DNA from: an uncultured Campylobacteraceae bacterium | GTDB lineage: Bacteria; Campylobacterota; Campylobacteria; Campylobacterales; Arcobacteraceae | DNA: 6,754 nucleotides | Assembly: GCA_913057765.1 (NCBI GenBank) | Contig: CAJXPH010000148.1 | Span: 1-6,754 of the forward strand | Direction: 5' to 3' | Part shown: positions 1 to 5,272 of the stretch, piece after piece | How positions within the stretch are numbered: position 1 is the stretch's first letter | How the letters are laid out: every line of letters starts with the position of its first letter | Position numbers and translations under genes: made by a program | Notes under the pieces: model-generated | Databases searched by the model: none | What the model saw: the letters and a program-made list of their open reading frames with translations, nothing else | What the model was told of the DNA's origin: nothing

Positions 1-46
1 AGATCCTCTCTGGTCTCGTGGGCTCGGAGATGTGTATAAGAGACAG
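1..46. other. Untrimmed Nextera adapter, P7/i7 side (artefact)
   Basis: Bases 13-46 match the Illumina Nextera read-2 transposase adapter, ending in the Tn5 mosaic end AGATGTGTATAAGAGACAG at 28-46. Bases 1-4 (AGAT) fit the end of the P7 primer. Bases 5-12 (CCTCTCTG) fit an 8-base i7 index, which from memory is N708. This is library sequence, not genome; real DNA begins at 47. Confidence 0.97.
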
Positions 47-528
47 ATTTAGAATCTTATGAAAATGACATTTATGACATTGTTTCAAAACATCTTAATA
101 TTAATTTTATCAAACTAACAAATAAAAGTGATTTTTTACTACACCATGATGTAAAAATTGATTCAATTATAATAATTGATGTGACAGAAACAACTGGAGA
201 AGAAATATTTAATTATATTACGAATACTCACCCAAAGCAAAAGATTCTTGCTATTAGCAAAACTCTTACATATAACCACACATTTACATGCGAAGAATGT
301 GCAAAACTTTTTAATAGGAGACTATTACTTAAACCTCTGAATGTTGGGCAACTTTTAGCATATATTCAAAATTTTAATAAATTAATTTGTAAATATTCCT
401 CAGAATCAAATGAAATACTTGAAATTATGGAAGACATATTAAAGCAGTTTATATACTATTCTTATGACAAAGAAAAAAAAGAAATTATAAAAAATAAAAA
501 TATAGGTACTGATATAAGGGACTTATAA
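47..528 (+). CDS. Degenerate response-regulator receiver-domain protein, 5' end missing
   Basis: The frame is open from the adapter junction to TAA at 526-528, giving about 159 residues with the N-terminus cut off. A GTG at 181 is not a credible start because it falls just after the key Asp of the domain. Counting from the first whole codon (49), the pattern is receiver-like: an acidic start (LESYEND, with Glu2 where the Asp pair normally sits), a hydrophobic strand IIII then Asp44 at the phospho-acceptor position, KILAIS with Ser70 at the conserved Thr/Ser position, and LLLKPL with Lys95-Pro96. Asp44 to Lys95 is 51 residues, close to the family's usual spacing. A CEEC pair (81-84) lies in the loop before the Lys-Pro. 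The C-terminal 50 or so residues are Lys/Ile-rich and match nothing I recognise. Only a few N-terminal residues are probably missing. Phosphorylation is uncertain because the acidic pair is altered. No partner kinase is visible. Confidence 0.6.
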
Positions 529-602
529 AGATTACTGAGCTTTTAAATAAACATAATATACGATTTAATATTGAGGATGAGATTATAAAACTACATTTCT
601 AG
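513..602 (+). other. Probable frameshifted C-terminal continuation of the receiver-like gene
   Basis: Directly after the TAA at 526-528, the frame one base back reads like real protein (ITELLNKHNIRFNIEDEII, then KLHF) and stops at TAG 600-602. It has the same codon use as the gene before it and has no start codon or ribosome site of its own. One missing base near the GGG run at 518-520 would join the two frames. It is either a sequencing or assembly error or a recent frameshift mutation; the sequence alone cannot say which. Confidence 0.45.
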
Positions 603-616
603 TTTCATATTTAATC

Positions 617-651
617 TTCCTTTTAGGTGAAAAGGTGTTATAATTCTATTA
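617..651 (+). promoter_or_regulatory. Extended -10 promoter of the orphan unit
   Basis: TGTTATAAT at 636-644 is a perfect extended -10 element (TG, one base, TATAAT). The -35 region (TTCCTT at about 617-622) is poor, as is usual when the -10 is extended. Transcription would begin near 651 and run rightward into the 7-codon ORF and the terminator at 776-813. It is one of the two best promoter matches in the window, the other being the groES promoter. Confidence 0.5.
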
Positions 652-655
652 ACAC
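635..655. repeat. Inverted repeat over a -10 box (operator-like)
   Basis: GTGTTA at 635-640 and TAACAC at 650-655 form a perfect 6-bp inverted repeat with a 9-base spacer. It covers the -10 hexamer and the expected transcription start of the orphan unit. That placement suits a repressor operator or a hairpin at the 5' end of the RNA. The cognate regulator is unknown, and short inverted repeats also arise by chance in AT-rich DNA. Confidence 0.35.
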
Positions 656-674
656 AGACAATGTGGAGGTGCAA

Positions 675-698
675 ATGACAAAGGATTTTCATTTTTAG
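675..698 (+). CDS. Seven-codon leader-peptide-like ORF
   Basis: ATG at 675 is preceded by a textbook Shine-Dalgarno GGAGG (665-669) at a 5-base gap, and encodes MTKDFHF before TAG at 696-698. The strength of the initiation signals, not the length, is what supports translation. A stop this early follows a run of five T (692-696). With one extra T the frame would read MTKDFHFLVLLNTN and end at the TAA near 712, a more typical leader-peptide length. No function is known to me. Being translated is plausible; being functional is a guess. Confidence 0.35.
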   Translation: MTKDFHF

Positions 699-722
699 TA
701 TTGTTAAACACTAATTAAAAAT

Positions 723-742
723 AATTCACTCTGTAGTGAATT
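723..742 (+). other. Perfect 8-bp hairpin
   Basis: AATTCACT (723-730) and AGTGAATT (735-742) are exact complements around a CTGT loop. No T-run follows, so it is not itself a terminator. An upstream segment (AACACTAATT near 704-713) and a downstream GTGTTT (about 752-757) offer weaker alternative pairings, as expected of an attenuator. Confidence 0.5.
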
Positions 743-775
743 CGTAAATATGTGTTTTATTTATAACATATATAG

Positions 776-813
776 AAAAAAAGGGAAAAGGTTTGAAATC
801 TTTTCCCTTTTTT
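776..813. terminator. Strong bidirectional rho-independent terminator
   Basis: GGGAAAAG (783-790) pairs perfectly with CTTTTCCC (800-807). Seven A (776-782) lie on the left and six T (808-813) on the right, so each strand has a hairpin followed by a T-run. On the minus strand it sits just past the rhtB stop; on the plus strand it would end the orphan unit and any read-through from the receiver-like gene. Confidence 0.85.
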
Positions 814-875
814 ATAGCTAGAAATATCAAACAAATTACATTTCAACATTTATTTTCAAGTTTCGGCTTCTATTT

Positions 876-1499
876 TCATACTTTTTTTGCCGTTGAAACA
901 AAAGCCGCTGCTAGTAATAAAAAAGCTCCTGTTATTCTATTTTGAATTTTCATTGCTTTAACATCTTTGACTAAAAATTTTAATTTAGATGCAAGTGTTG
1001 AGTAACCTGTCATAACTATAATATCAATGATACATAAGGTTAAAGACATGATAATAAATTGAATCCACATTGATTCATTAGGGTTTAAAAACTGAGGAAT
1101 AAAAGCAACTAGAAAAACAGTTGATTTTATATTCGTAAGATTTATAAGTAAAGAAGAAACAAAAGCTTTTTTACCACTGTATTCATTTACTTGTTCAGAT
1201 TCGTCCAAAACTTCAACTTTTTCAAATATTTTTGACAGTGCTAAGTATACGAGATATAGAACACCTATCCATTTTATAATAGTAAATAACATAACTGATT
1301 TTGAGATAATTGAACCCAATCCAATTACAACAATAAACGTTTGAATAAGTAATCCTGCTTGTAAGCCGAAAATAGCAGGATATGATTTTTTTAAACCATA
1401 TTTTAAGCCATAATTCATTGAGACAACAGCACCAGCTCCTGGTGAAATAGATAAAGCTATAGAAGCTATAAGCATTGTTAGCCAAATATTAAATTCCAA
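876..1499 (-). CDS. rhtB: RhtB-family homoserine/homoserine-lactone exporter (LysE superfamily)
   Basis: A 207-residue inner-membrane protein, the same size as E. coli RhtB (206). It resembles RhtB, as I recall that protein, along its whole length rather than only at motifs: SPGAGA (19-24, the SPG signature of the first helix), GLQAG (45-49), VIGLGS (58-63), IKWIGVLYLVYL (75-86), NLTNIKSTVFL (120-130), IIDIIVMTGYSTLA, and a C-terminal GAFLLLAAAF helix. About six hydrophobic segments are visible. The family exports homoserine, homoserine lactone and related amino acids by proton antiport; the exact substrate here is inference. The start is TTG at 1497-1499, chosen because AGGAG lies 5 bases upstream and the family N-terminus fits; the next in-frame ATG (codon 9) would cut into helix 1. 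It is a single-gene unit ending before the terminator at 776-813. Confidence 0.85.
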   Translation of the reverse strand: MEFNIWLTMLIASIALSISPGAGAVVSMNYGLKYGLKKSYPAIFGLQAGLLIQTFIVVIGLGSIISKSVMLFTIIKWIGVLYLVYLALSKIFEKVEVLDESEQVNEYSGKKAFVSSLLINLTNIKSTVFLVAFIPQFLNPNESMWIQFIIMSLTLCIIDIIVMTGYSTLASKLKFLVKDVKAMKIQNRITGAFLLLAAAFVSTAKKV

Positions 1500-1504
1500 A
1501 AACT

Positions 1505-1509
1505 CTCCT
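1505..1509 (-). promoter_or_regulatory. Ribosome binding site fixing the rhtB TTG start
   Basis: The minus strand reads AGGAG here, 5 bases before TTG at 1497-1499. No such site stands before the later in-frame ATG. Confidence 0.7.
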
Positions 1510-1533
1510 AATATTAATTTTGACTAATATATC

Positions 1534-1562
1534 ATTATATAAAATTAAAGTATTGGATAAAA
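1534..1562 (-). promoter_or_regulatory. Possible rhtB promoter
   Basis: The minus strand carries TATAAT at 1539-1534, about 35 bases before the TTG start. No good -35 stands 17 bases further up (TTTTAT). Campylobacterota promoters commonly lack a -35 box, but TATAAT is easily found by chance in such DNA. Confidence 0.4.
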
Positions 1563-1595
1563 TTGCTATTTTATTTTTTTAGCATAGTATAAAGT

Positions 1596-1637
1596 AAAAA
1601 AGGTAGAAGAACCATCGATATAATCGACAATCCTTCT
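1596..1637 (-). terminator. Rho-independent terminator after groEL
   Basis: On the minus strand a 15-bp stem (bases 1637-1623 with 1619-1605, four G-U pairs, TAT loop) is followed closely by six T (1601-1596). It starts 31 bases past the groEL stop and closes the groESL unit. No T-run follows on the plus strand, so it works in one direction only. Confidence 0.8.
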
Positions 1638-1668
1638 AGATAGGTAAAAGGTTTGAGTCTTTATCAGA

Positions 1669-3309
1669 CTACATTCCCATACCACCCATTCCGCCCATTC
1701 CACCCATATCAGGCATAGCAGGAGTAGATACTTTATCTTCTTTGATATCAGTTACAGTAGCTTCAGTTGTTAATAATAAAGATGCTACAGAAACTGCATT
1801 TTGCATTGCAATTCTTCCAACTTTTGAAGGATCTACAATACCAGCAGCGAACATATCAACATATTCACCAGTTGCAGCATTAAATCCTAAATTCTCATTA
1901 TCAGATTTTTCTACTTCATTTACAACAACACCAGCATCAAACCCAGCGTTTATTGCAATTTGTTTCATAGGTGCTTTAATAGCTCTTAAAACAATATCAG
2001 CTCCAATTTGCTCATCACCATCTAGTTCTAAAGATACTTTAGCAGCAGCTCTAATTAAAGCAGCTCCACCACCAATTACAATACCTTCTTCAACAGCAGC
2101 TCTAGTTGCACTTAAAGCATCGTCAACTCTGTCTTTTTTCTCTTTCATTTCAGTTTCAGTAGCAGCTCCAACTTTAATAACAGCAACACCACCAGAAAGT
2201 TTTGCAAGTCTTTCTTGTAGTTTCTCTCTATCATATTCAGAAGTTGTATTTTCAATTTCAGCTTTTATTTGATTAGTTCTTCCTAGAACTAACTCAGCAG
2301 TTCCTGCACCATCAACAATAGTCGTATTATCTTTATCGATTACAACTCTAGCCGCAGTTCCTAAAACTTCAATAGTTGAAGTTTCAAGTTTCATTCCCAT
2401 TTCTTCAGCAATAACTGTACCATTCGTTAACACTGCAATATCTTCTAACATTGCTTTTCTTCTATCACCAAAGCCTGGAGCTTTAACAGCAGCAATATTT
2501 AATGAACCTCTTAGTCTATTTACAACTAAAGTTGCTAATGCTTCACCATCAACATCTTCTGCAATAATAAGTAGAGGTCGTCCAGCTTGATTAACAGCTT
2601 CTAAAATTGGTAACATTTCTTTTAAGTTAGAAACTTTTTTCTCACATAAAAGAATAAATGGGTTTTCCATTTCAGTAACCATTTTTTCAGTATTTGTTAC
2701 AAAGTATGGAGATAAATATCCTCTATCAAATTGCATACCTTCAACTACATCTAGTTCATCAGAAATACCTTTTGCTTCTTCAACAGTAATAACACCATCT
2801 TTTCCAACTTTATCCATTGCTTCAGCAATCATAGCACCAATAGCAGTATCAGAGTTCGCAGAAATAGTAGCAACTTGCTCAATCTCAGTTTTATTAGCAA
2901 CAACTCTAGAAGCACCTTTTAATTCAACTAAAATAGCTTCTGTAGCTTTGTCCATACCTCTTTTTAAGATAATTGGGTTAGCACCAGCAGTAACATTTCT
3001 TAAACCCTCTTTGAACACACTATGAGCTAATACAGTAGCAGTTGTTGTTCCATCTCCTGCTTCGTCAGCAGTTTTTGAAGCAACTTCTTTAACAAGTTGA
3101 GCACCCATATTTTCTAAAGTGTCAGCTAATTCAATTTCTCTAGCAACTGAAACACCATCTTTTGTGATTGTAGGAGCGCCAAATGATTTTTGTAATAATA
3201 CATTTCTACCTCTTGGTCCCATTGTAACTTTAACAGCATCTGCTAATTTTTCAACACCTGCAAATAATGAATTTCTTGCCGCATCACTAAATAATACTTC
3301 TTTTGCCAT
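1669..3309 (-). CDS. groEL: Chaperonin GroEL (Hsp60)
   Basis: A 546-residue cytoplasmic chaperonin subunit. Two stacked seven-membered rings fold non-native proteins in an ATP-driven cycle with the GroES lid. The family landmarks are intact and sit one residue before E. coli numbering: TMGPRGRNV (29-37), Asp51 in TKDG, the nucleotide loop GDGTTT (85-90, Asp86), and the catalytic Asp397 in VDDALSATRAAVEEG followed by GGG (413-415). The apical domain spans roughly 190-375. The C-terminus is the usual flexible Gly-Gly-Met tail (three GGM, ending GM). Its ATG is one base after the groES stop, with AGGAG (3323-3319) inside the groES 3' end, so the pair is co-transcribed and probably translationally coupled. 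Regulation is through the CIRCE site ahead of groES. The length is normal and no residue is missing. Confidence 0.99.
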   Translation of the reverse strand: MAKEVLFSDAARNSLFAGVEKLADAVKVTMGPRGRNVLLQKSFGAPTITKDGVSVAREIELADTLENMGAQLVKEVASKTADEAGDGTTTATVLAHSVFKEGLRNVTAGANPIILKRGMDKATEAILVELKGASRVVANKTEIEQVATISANSDTAIGAMIAEAMDKVGKDGVITVEEAKGISDELDVVEGMQFDRGYLSPYFVTNTEKMVTEMENPFILLCEKKVSNLKEMLPILEAVNQAGRPLLIIAEDVDGEALATLVVNRLRGSLNIAAVKAPGFGDRRKAMLEDIAVLTNGTVIAEEMGMKLETSTIEVLGTAARVVIDKDNTTIVDGAGTAELVLGRTNQIKAEIENTTSEYDREKLQERLAKLSGGVAVIKVGAATETEMKEKKDRVDDALSATRAAVEEGIVIGGGAALIRAAAKVSLELDGDEQIGADIVLRAIKAPMKQIAINAGFDAGVVVNEVEKSDNENLGFNAATGEYVDMFAAGIVDPSKVGRIAMQNAVSVASLLLTTEATVTDIKEDKVSTPAMPDMGGMGGMGGMGM

Positions 3310-3310
3310 C

Positions 3311-3568
3311 TTACATAACTCCTATAATATTTTCAATTTCTAATACTAAAAAATCTTCACCATTTAAAGTAAATTCAGTTCCTCTAAATTGTTCAAATAC
3401 AATTGTATCACCTTCTTTTAATTCAGTAACTTCTGAACCTACCGCTTTAACTATTGCAGTATTTGGTTTTTCTTTTGCAGAATCAACAAGGATAATTCCA
3501 CTTGCAGTTTTTTCTTCTACTTCTGTTCTTTCTACTAGAACTCTTTTCCCTAATGGTTTAAAATTCAT
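3311..3568 (-). CDS. groES: Co-chaperonin GroES (Hsp10)
   Basis: An 85-residue lid protein forming a heptamer that caps the GroEL ring and closes the folding chamber. The N-terminal FKPLGKRVLVE strand is typical. The mobile loop (about 15-34) has the hydrophobic GIIL anchor that binds the GroEL apical domain, and GDTIVFEQFRGTEF and the terminal FLVLEIENIIGVM strands follow. It is shorter than the 94-97 residues of enterobacterial GroES but complete; the difference falls in the roof region. The ATG at 3566-3568 has AGGAG (3580-3576) 7 bases upstream. It is the first gene of the heat-shock pair, one base ahead of groEL. ispA lies 130 bases further upstream on the same strand, so read-through from ispA is possible besides its own promoter. 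Confidence 0.98.
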   Translation of the reverse strand: MNFKPLGKRVLVERTEVEEKTASGIILVDSAKEKPNTAIVKAVGSEVTELKEGDTIVFEQFRGTEFTLNGEDFLVLEIENIIGVM

Positions 3569-3605
3569 TATATATCTCCTATAATTTTTTGTAATAATTC
3601 TTAAT

Positions 3606-3632
3606 TTAGCACTCTATTTTTTTGAGTGCCAA
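3606..3632 (-). promoter_or_regulatory. CIRCE operator (HrcA binding site)
   Basis: TTAGCACTC (3606-3614), nine bases, then GAGTGCCAA (3624-3632) matches the CIRCE consensus (TTAGCACTC-N9-GAGTGCTAA) at 17 of 18 positions; the one change is C for T in the right half-site. The spacer is exactly nine. CIRCE is bound by the repressor HrcA, which loses activity on heat shock. It overlaps the predicted groES transcription start near 3626, the classic position. hrcA itself is not in this window. Confidence 0.95.
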
Positions 3633-3661
3633 ATTTTATTAAATTTTTGATTATTTGTCAA
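3633..3661 (-). promoter_or_regulatory. groESL promoter, sigma-70 type
   Basis: On the minus strand a perfect -35 TTGACA (3661-3656) stands exactly 17 bases before TAAAAT (3638-3633), a one-mismatch -10. Transcription should begin near 3626, inside the CIRCE element. A perfect -35 is unusual in Campylobacterota and marks a strong promoter held down by a repressor. It lies in the short gap after ispA, so groESL has its own control. Confidence 0.85.
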
Positions 3662-3698
3662 GTAGTTTGAGTATATTTGACTAAAGTTGTGTATTTGA

Positions 3699-4562
3699 TT
3701 AATTTTTATGTCTATATAAATATTTTAAAAGTAATTCATTTAATGAATTTTTCAAATTCTCGTCAAATTCATTTAAACTGCTTTCACACCTTGATGCTAA
3801 TTTATCAGCTGATTTTATTGCACCCTCAAGTCCTAAAAGATTTACAAAAGAATTTTTTGCTTCATCATTTTGCGTTGTTTTACCTGCTTCTTCTTCAGTT
3901 TGTGTTTCATCAATGATGTCATCTTGAATTTGAAAAAGTAATCCAATATCAATTCCAAAATTAAAAAGTTTTTCTTGTATTTCTAAATCATATTCAGAAA
4001 TAATTGCACCCATTTTTAAACTTGCAGCAATAAGTTTTGCAGTCTTATGAATATGTAAAAATTCTAGTTGATCCAGTTCAAGTTTTTGATTTTCAAAAAA
4101 ACAATCAATAGCTTGTCCAATTATCATTCCATCAATCCCACCATTTACACTGAGAACCTTTACAAGTTCAACTTTAATATCATTATGTAAAGATGATTGA
4201 ACAATTTGATTAAACGCTTCTGTATTTAAAGCATCCCCTACAAGTATTGCTGTTACTTCATCATACTTTTTATGTAGTGTTTCAAATCCGCGCCGTAAGT
4301 CTGCATTATCCATTGAAGGTAAATCATCATGAACTAAAGAGTATGTATGTAACATTTCTACTCCAAGAGCTACAGGGTATGCATTTGGTACTAGCAAAGA
4401 TTTATTTGATTTTACAACTGATAATAAAAGCATTGGTCTAAATCTTTTACCACCAGCTTTGAGCATATTTCCTAAAGCATCTTCAAAATATGGATGAAAA
4501 GTTTTTGACTGTGGTAAGTTATTTAATAAATAGTTTTCAAACGATGAAAGAAGTTCTTGCAT
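3699..4562 (-). CDS. ispA: Polyprenyl (farnesyl) diphosphate synthase
   Basis: A class I trans-prenyl synthase that condenses isopentenyl diphosphate with allylic diphosphates to make farnesyl diphosphate (possibly geranylgeranyl), feeding quinone and undecaprenyl synthesis. Numbered from the ATG at 4560-4562 (287 residues), it has GGKRFRP (37-43), the first Asp-rich motif DDLPSMD (79-85) followed by LRRG, the HKT substrate site (172-174), and the second Asp-rich motif QDDIID (213-218). DDxxxxD with two extra residues is typical of bacterial farnesyl synthases. Chain length is inferred. A GTG at 4590-4592 would add ten residues, but those lie inside ybaB, have no spaced ribosome site and do not look like family sequence. 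The ATG follows the ybaB stop by one base, which points to coupling. Its own Shine-Dalgarno is weak (GGA about 10 bases up), consistent with dependence on ybaB translation. Confidence 0.93.
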   Translation of the reverse strand: MQELLSSFENYLLNNLPQSKTFHPYFEDALGNMLKAGGKRFRPMLLLSVVKSNKSLLVPNAYPVALGVEMLHTYSLVHDDLPSMDNADLRRGFETLHKKYDEVTAILVGDALNTEAFNQIVQSSLHNDIKVELVKVLSVNGGIDGMIIGQAIDCFFENQKLELDQLEFLHIHKTAKLIAASLKMGAIISEYDLEIQEKLFNFGIDIGLLFQIQDDIIDETQTEEEAGKTTQNDEAKNSFVNLLGLEGAIKSADKLASRCESSLNEFDENLKNSLNELLLKYLYRHKN

Positions 4563-4563
4563 A

Positions 4564-4884
4564 TTATTTTTGTCCAAAAGATCCAAGACCACCCATCATA
4601 TTCATTGCCATCATTTTTTTATTTTCATCAGATTGTTTAATTACATCATTCATTGCAGAAATTAATAATATTTGTAATGAGTCTTTATCTTCAAGTAAAG
4701 AATCATCGATTTGTAAATCAATTACTTCAGAGTTTCCATTGATTGAAATTTCAACCATTCCACCACCAGATTTTGAAGTGAAAATTTGCTCTGAATTTTT
4801 TTCTTTTGCTTTATCAGCCATTTCTTGAACTTGACCCATTACATCATTTATATTAATTTTACTTAAGTCAATACCTTCAAACAT
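4564..4884 (-). CDS. ybaB: YbaB/EbfC-family nucleoid-associated protein
   Basis: A small DNA-binding protein, 106 residues from the ATG at 4882-4884. The family forms dimers that bind DNA and compact the nucleoid. It shows the family plan: an N-terminal amphipathic helix (MFEGIDLSK, then MGQVQEMADKAKEK), a central sheet with GGGMVEISINGNSEVIDLQID, then a helix with ISAMNDVIKQSDENKKM and a Met/Gly-rich tail ending GSFGQK. An in-frame TTG at 4894-4896 would give 110 residues, but it overlaps the GGGAG ribosome site serving the ATG, so I prefer the ATG. The start overlaps the panD end by 8 bases and the stop is one base before ispA. In many bacteria ybaB sits between dnaX and recR, so its place between panD and ispA is notable. 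Confidence 0.88.
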   Translation of the reverse strand: MFEGIDLSKININDVMGQVQEMADKAKEKNSEQIFTSKSGGGMVEISINGNSEVIDLQIDDSLLEDKDSLQILLISAMNDVIKQSDENKKMMAMNMMGGLGSFGQK

Positions 4885-5260
4885 GGTCGCTCCCAACTAA
4901 TTCATTTGTAATCATTTCAATATTATTTTCATCATCAACAATCACAACTGTAGGAAGATAAGTTTCTAATTCCTTTTCAGAATATGAAGCATAAGAAATT
5001 ACGATAATTTTATCACCAATTTCTACTTTTCTAGCAGCAGCACCATTTAGGCACATATCTTTACTGCCAGCTCTACCTTTAATTACATAAGTTGCAAATC
5101 TTTCACCATTGTTTACATTTACAATTTCAACTTTTTGTCCAACTCTCATTTTTGAAGCAGCCATAAGCTCTTCATCGATTGTTATTGAACCAATATAATT
5201 AAGATTTGCATCTGTAACAGTCGCTCTGTGAATCTTACTATATAGCATTTCAAATGTCAT
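4877..5260 (-). CDS. panD: Aspartate 1-decarboxylase (pyruvoyl enzyme)
   Basis: A 127-residue proenzyme that makes beta-alanine from L-aspartate for pantothenate and coenzyme A. It lines up with E. coli PanD without gaps through the active site: the self-cleavage site Gly24-Ser25 (in NYIGSITID), which yields the pyruvoyl group on the alpha chain, plus Lys9, Arg54, Thr57 and Tyr58 (in ERFATYVI), and the GAAARKVEIGDKIIVISYA barrel strand. The ATG at 5258-5260 has GAGGA about 8 bases upstream and reproduces the E. coli N-terminal length. The rest of the pantothenate pathway (panB, panC) is not here. It starts 12 bases after the ferredoxin stop and its last codons overlap ybaB by 8 bases, so it lies inside an operon. 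Some bacteria need PanZ for maturation; none is visible, as is usual outside enterobacteria. Confidence 0.97.
   Translation of the reverse strand: MTFEMLYSKIHRATVTDANLNYIGSITIDEELMAASKMRVGQKVEIVNVNNGERFATYVIKGRAGSKDMCLNGAAARKVEIGDKIIVISYASYSEKELETYLPTVVIVDDENNIEMITNELVGSDHV
4890..4894 (-). promoter_or_regulatory. Ribosome binding site fixing the ybaB start
   Basis: The minus strand reads GGGAG, 5 bases before ATG at 4882-4884 and inside the end of panD. It argues against the upstream TTG at 4894-4896, which would share bases with the site itself. Confidence 0.7.
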
Positions 5261-5272
5261 ATATAACGTCCT

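Larger units (their letters stand above)
651..813 (+). ncRNA. Candidate orphan leader RNA or small RNA, about 160 nt
   Basis: A plausible promoter (636-644) and a strong terminator (776-813) bound a transcript of about 160 bases. It carries a good ribosome site with a very short ORF, a perfect 8-bp hairpin and the terminator hairpin. Promoter, leader peptide, hairpins and terminator in that order are the architecture of ribosome-mediated attenuation, yet no plus-strand gene follows: the next gene, rhtB, is on the other strand. It could be a relic leader whose gene was lost, or an independent small RNA. It matches no RNA family I can name. Confidence 0.35.
529..875. other. Gap between the receiver-like gene and rhtB
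   Basis: No gene of ordinary size is visible in these 347 bases. From left to right the stretch holds the frameshifted tail to 602, an extended -10 promoter inside a palindrome (635-655), a strong Shine-Dalgarno site with a 7-codon ORF (675-698), a perfect 8-bp hairpin (723-742) and a bidirectional terminator (776-813). The 62 bases from 814 to rhtB show nothing recognisable. Confidence 0.6.

Noticed and set aside
776..813. Attenuator of rhtB
   Set aside because: The hairpin lies downstream of rhtB, past its stop codon, so it can only terminate that gene.
1222..1485. Second minus-strand frame inside rhtB
   Set aside because: Cys/Tyr/Ile-rich low-complexity translation lying wholly within rhtB.
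1742..2272. Long plus-strand ORF inside groEL
   Set aside because: It is antisense to a complete groEL, Ser/Thr/Ala-rich as expected of a complementary frame, and has no ribosome site or family resemblance.
3119..3584. Plus-strand ORFs across the groEL start and groES
   Set aside because: Antisense shadows of two well-identified genes; they would also run through the groES ribosome site.
3677..3916. Plus-strand ORF opposite the ispA C-terminus
   Set aside because: Leu/His-rich antisense translation of the ispA helices; it starts within the gap upstream of groES without a ribosome site.
4490..4828. Plus-strand ORF opposite ybaB and the ispA start
   Set aside because: Antisense to two recognised coupled genes, with no initiation signal.
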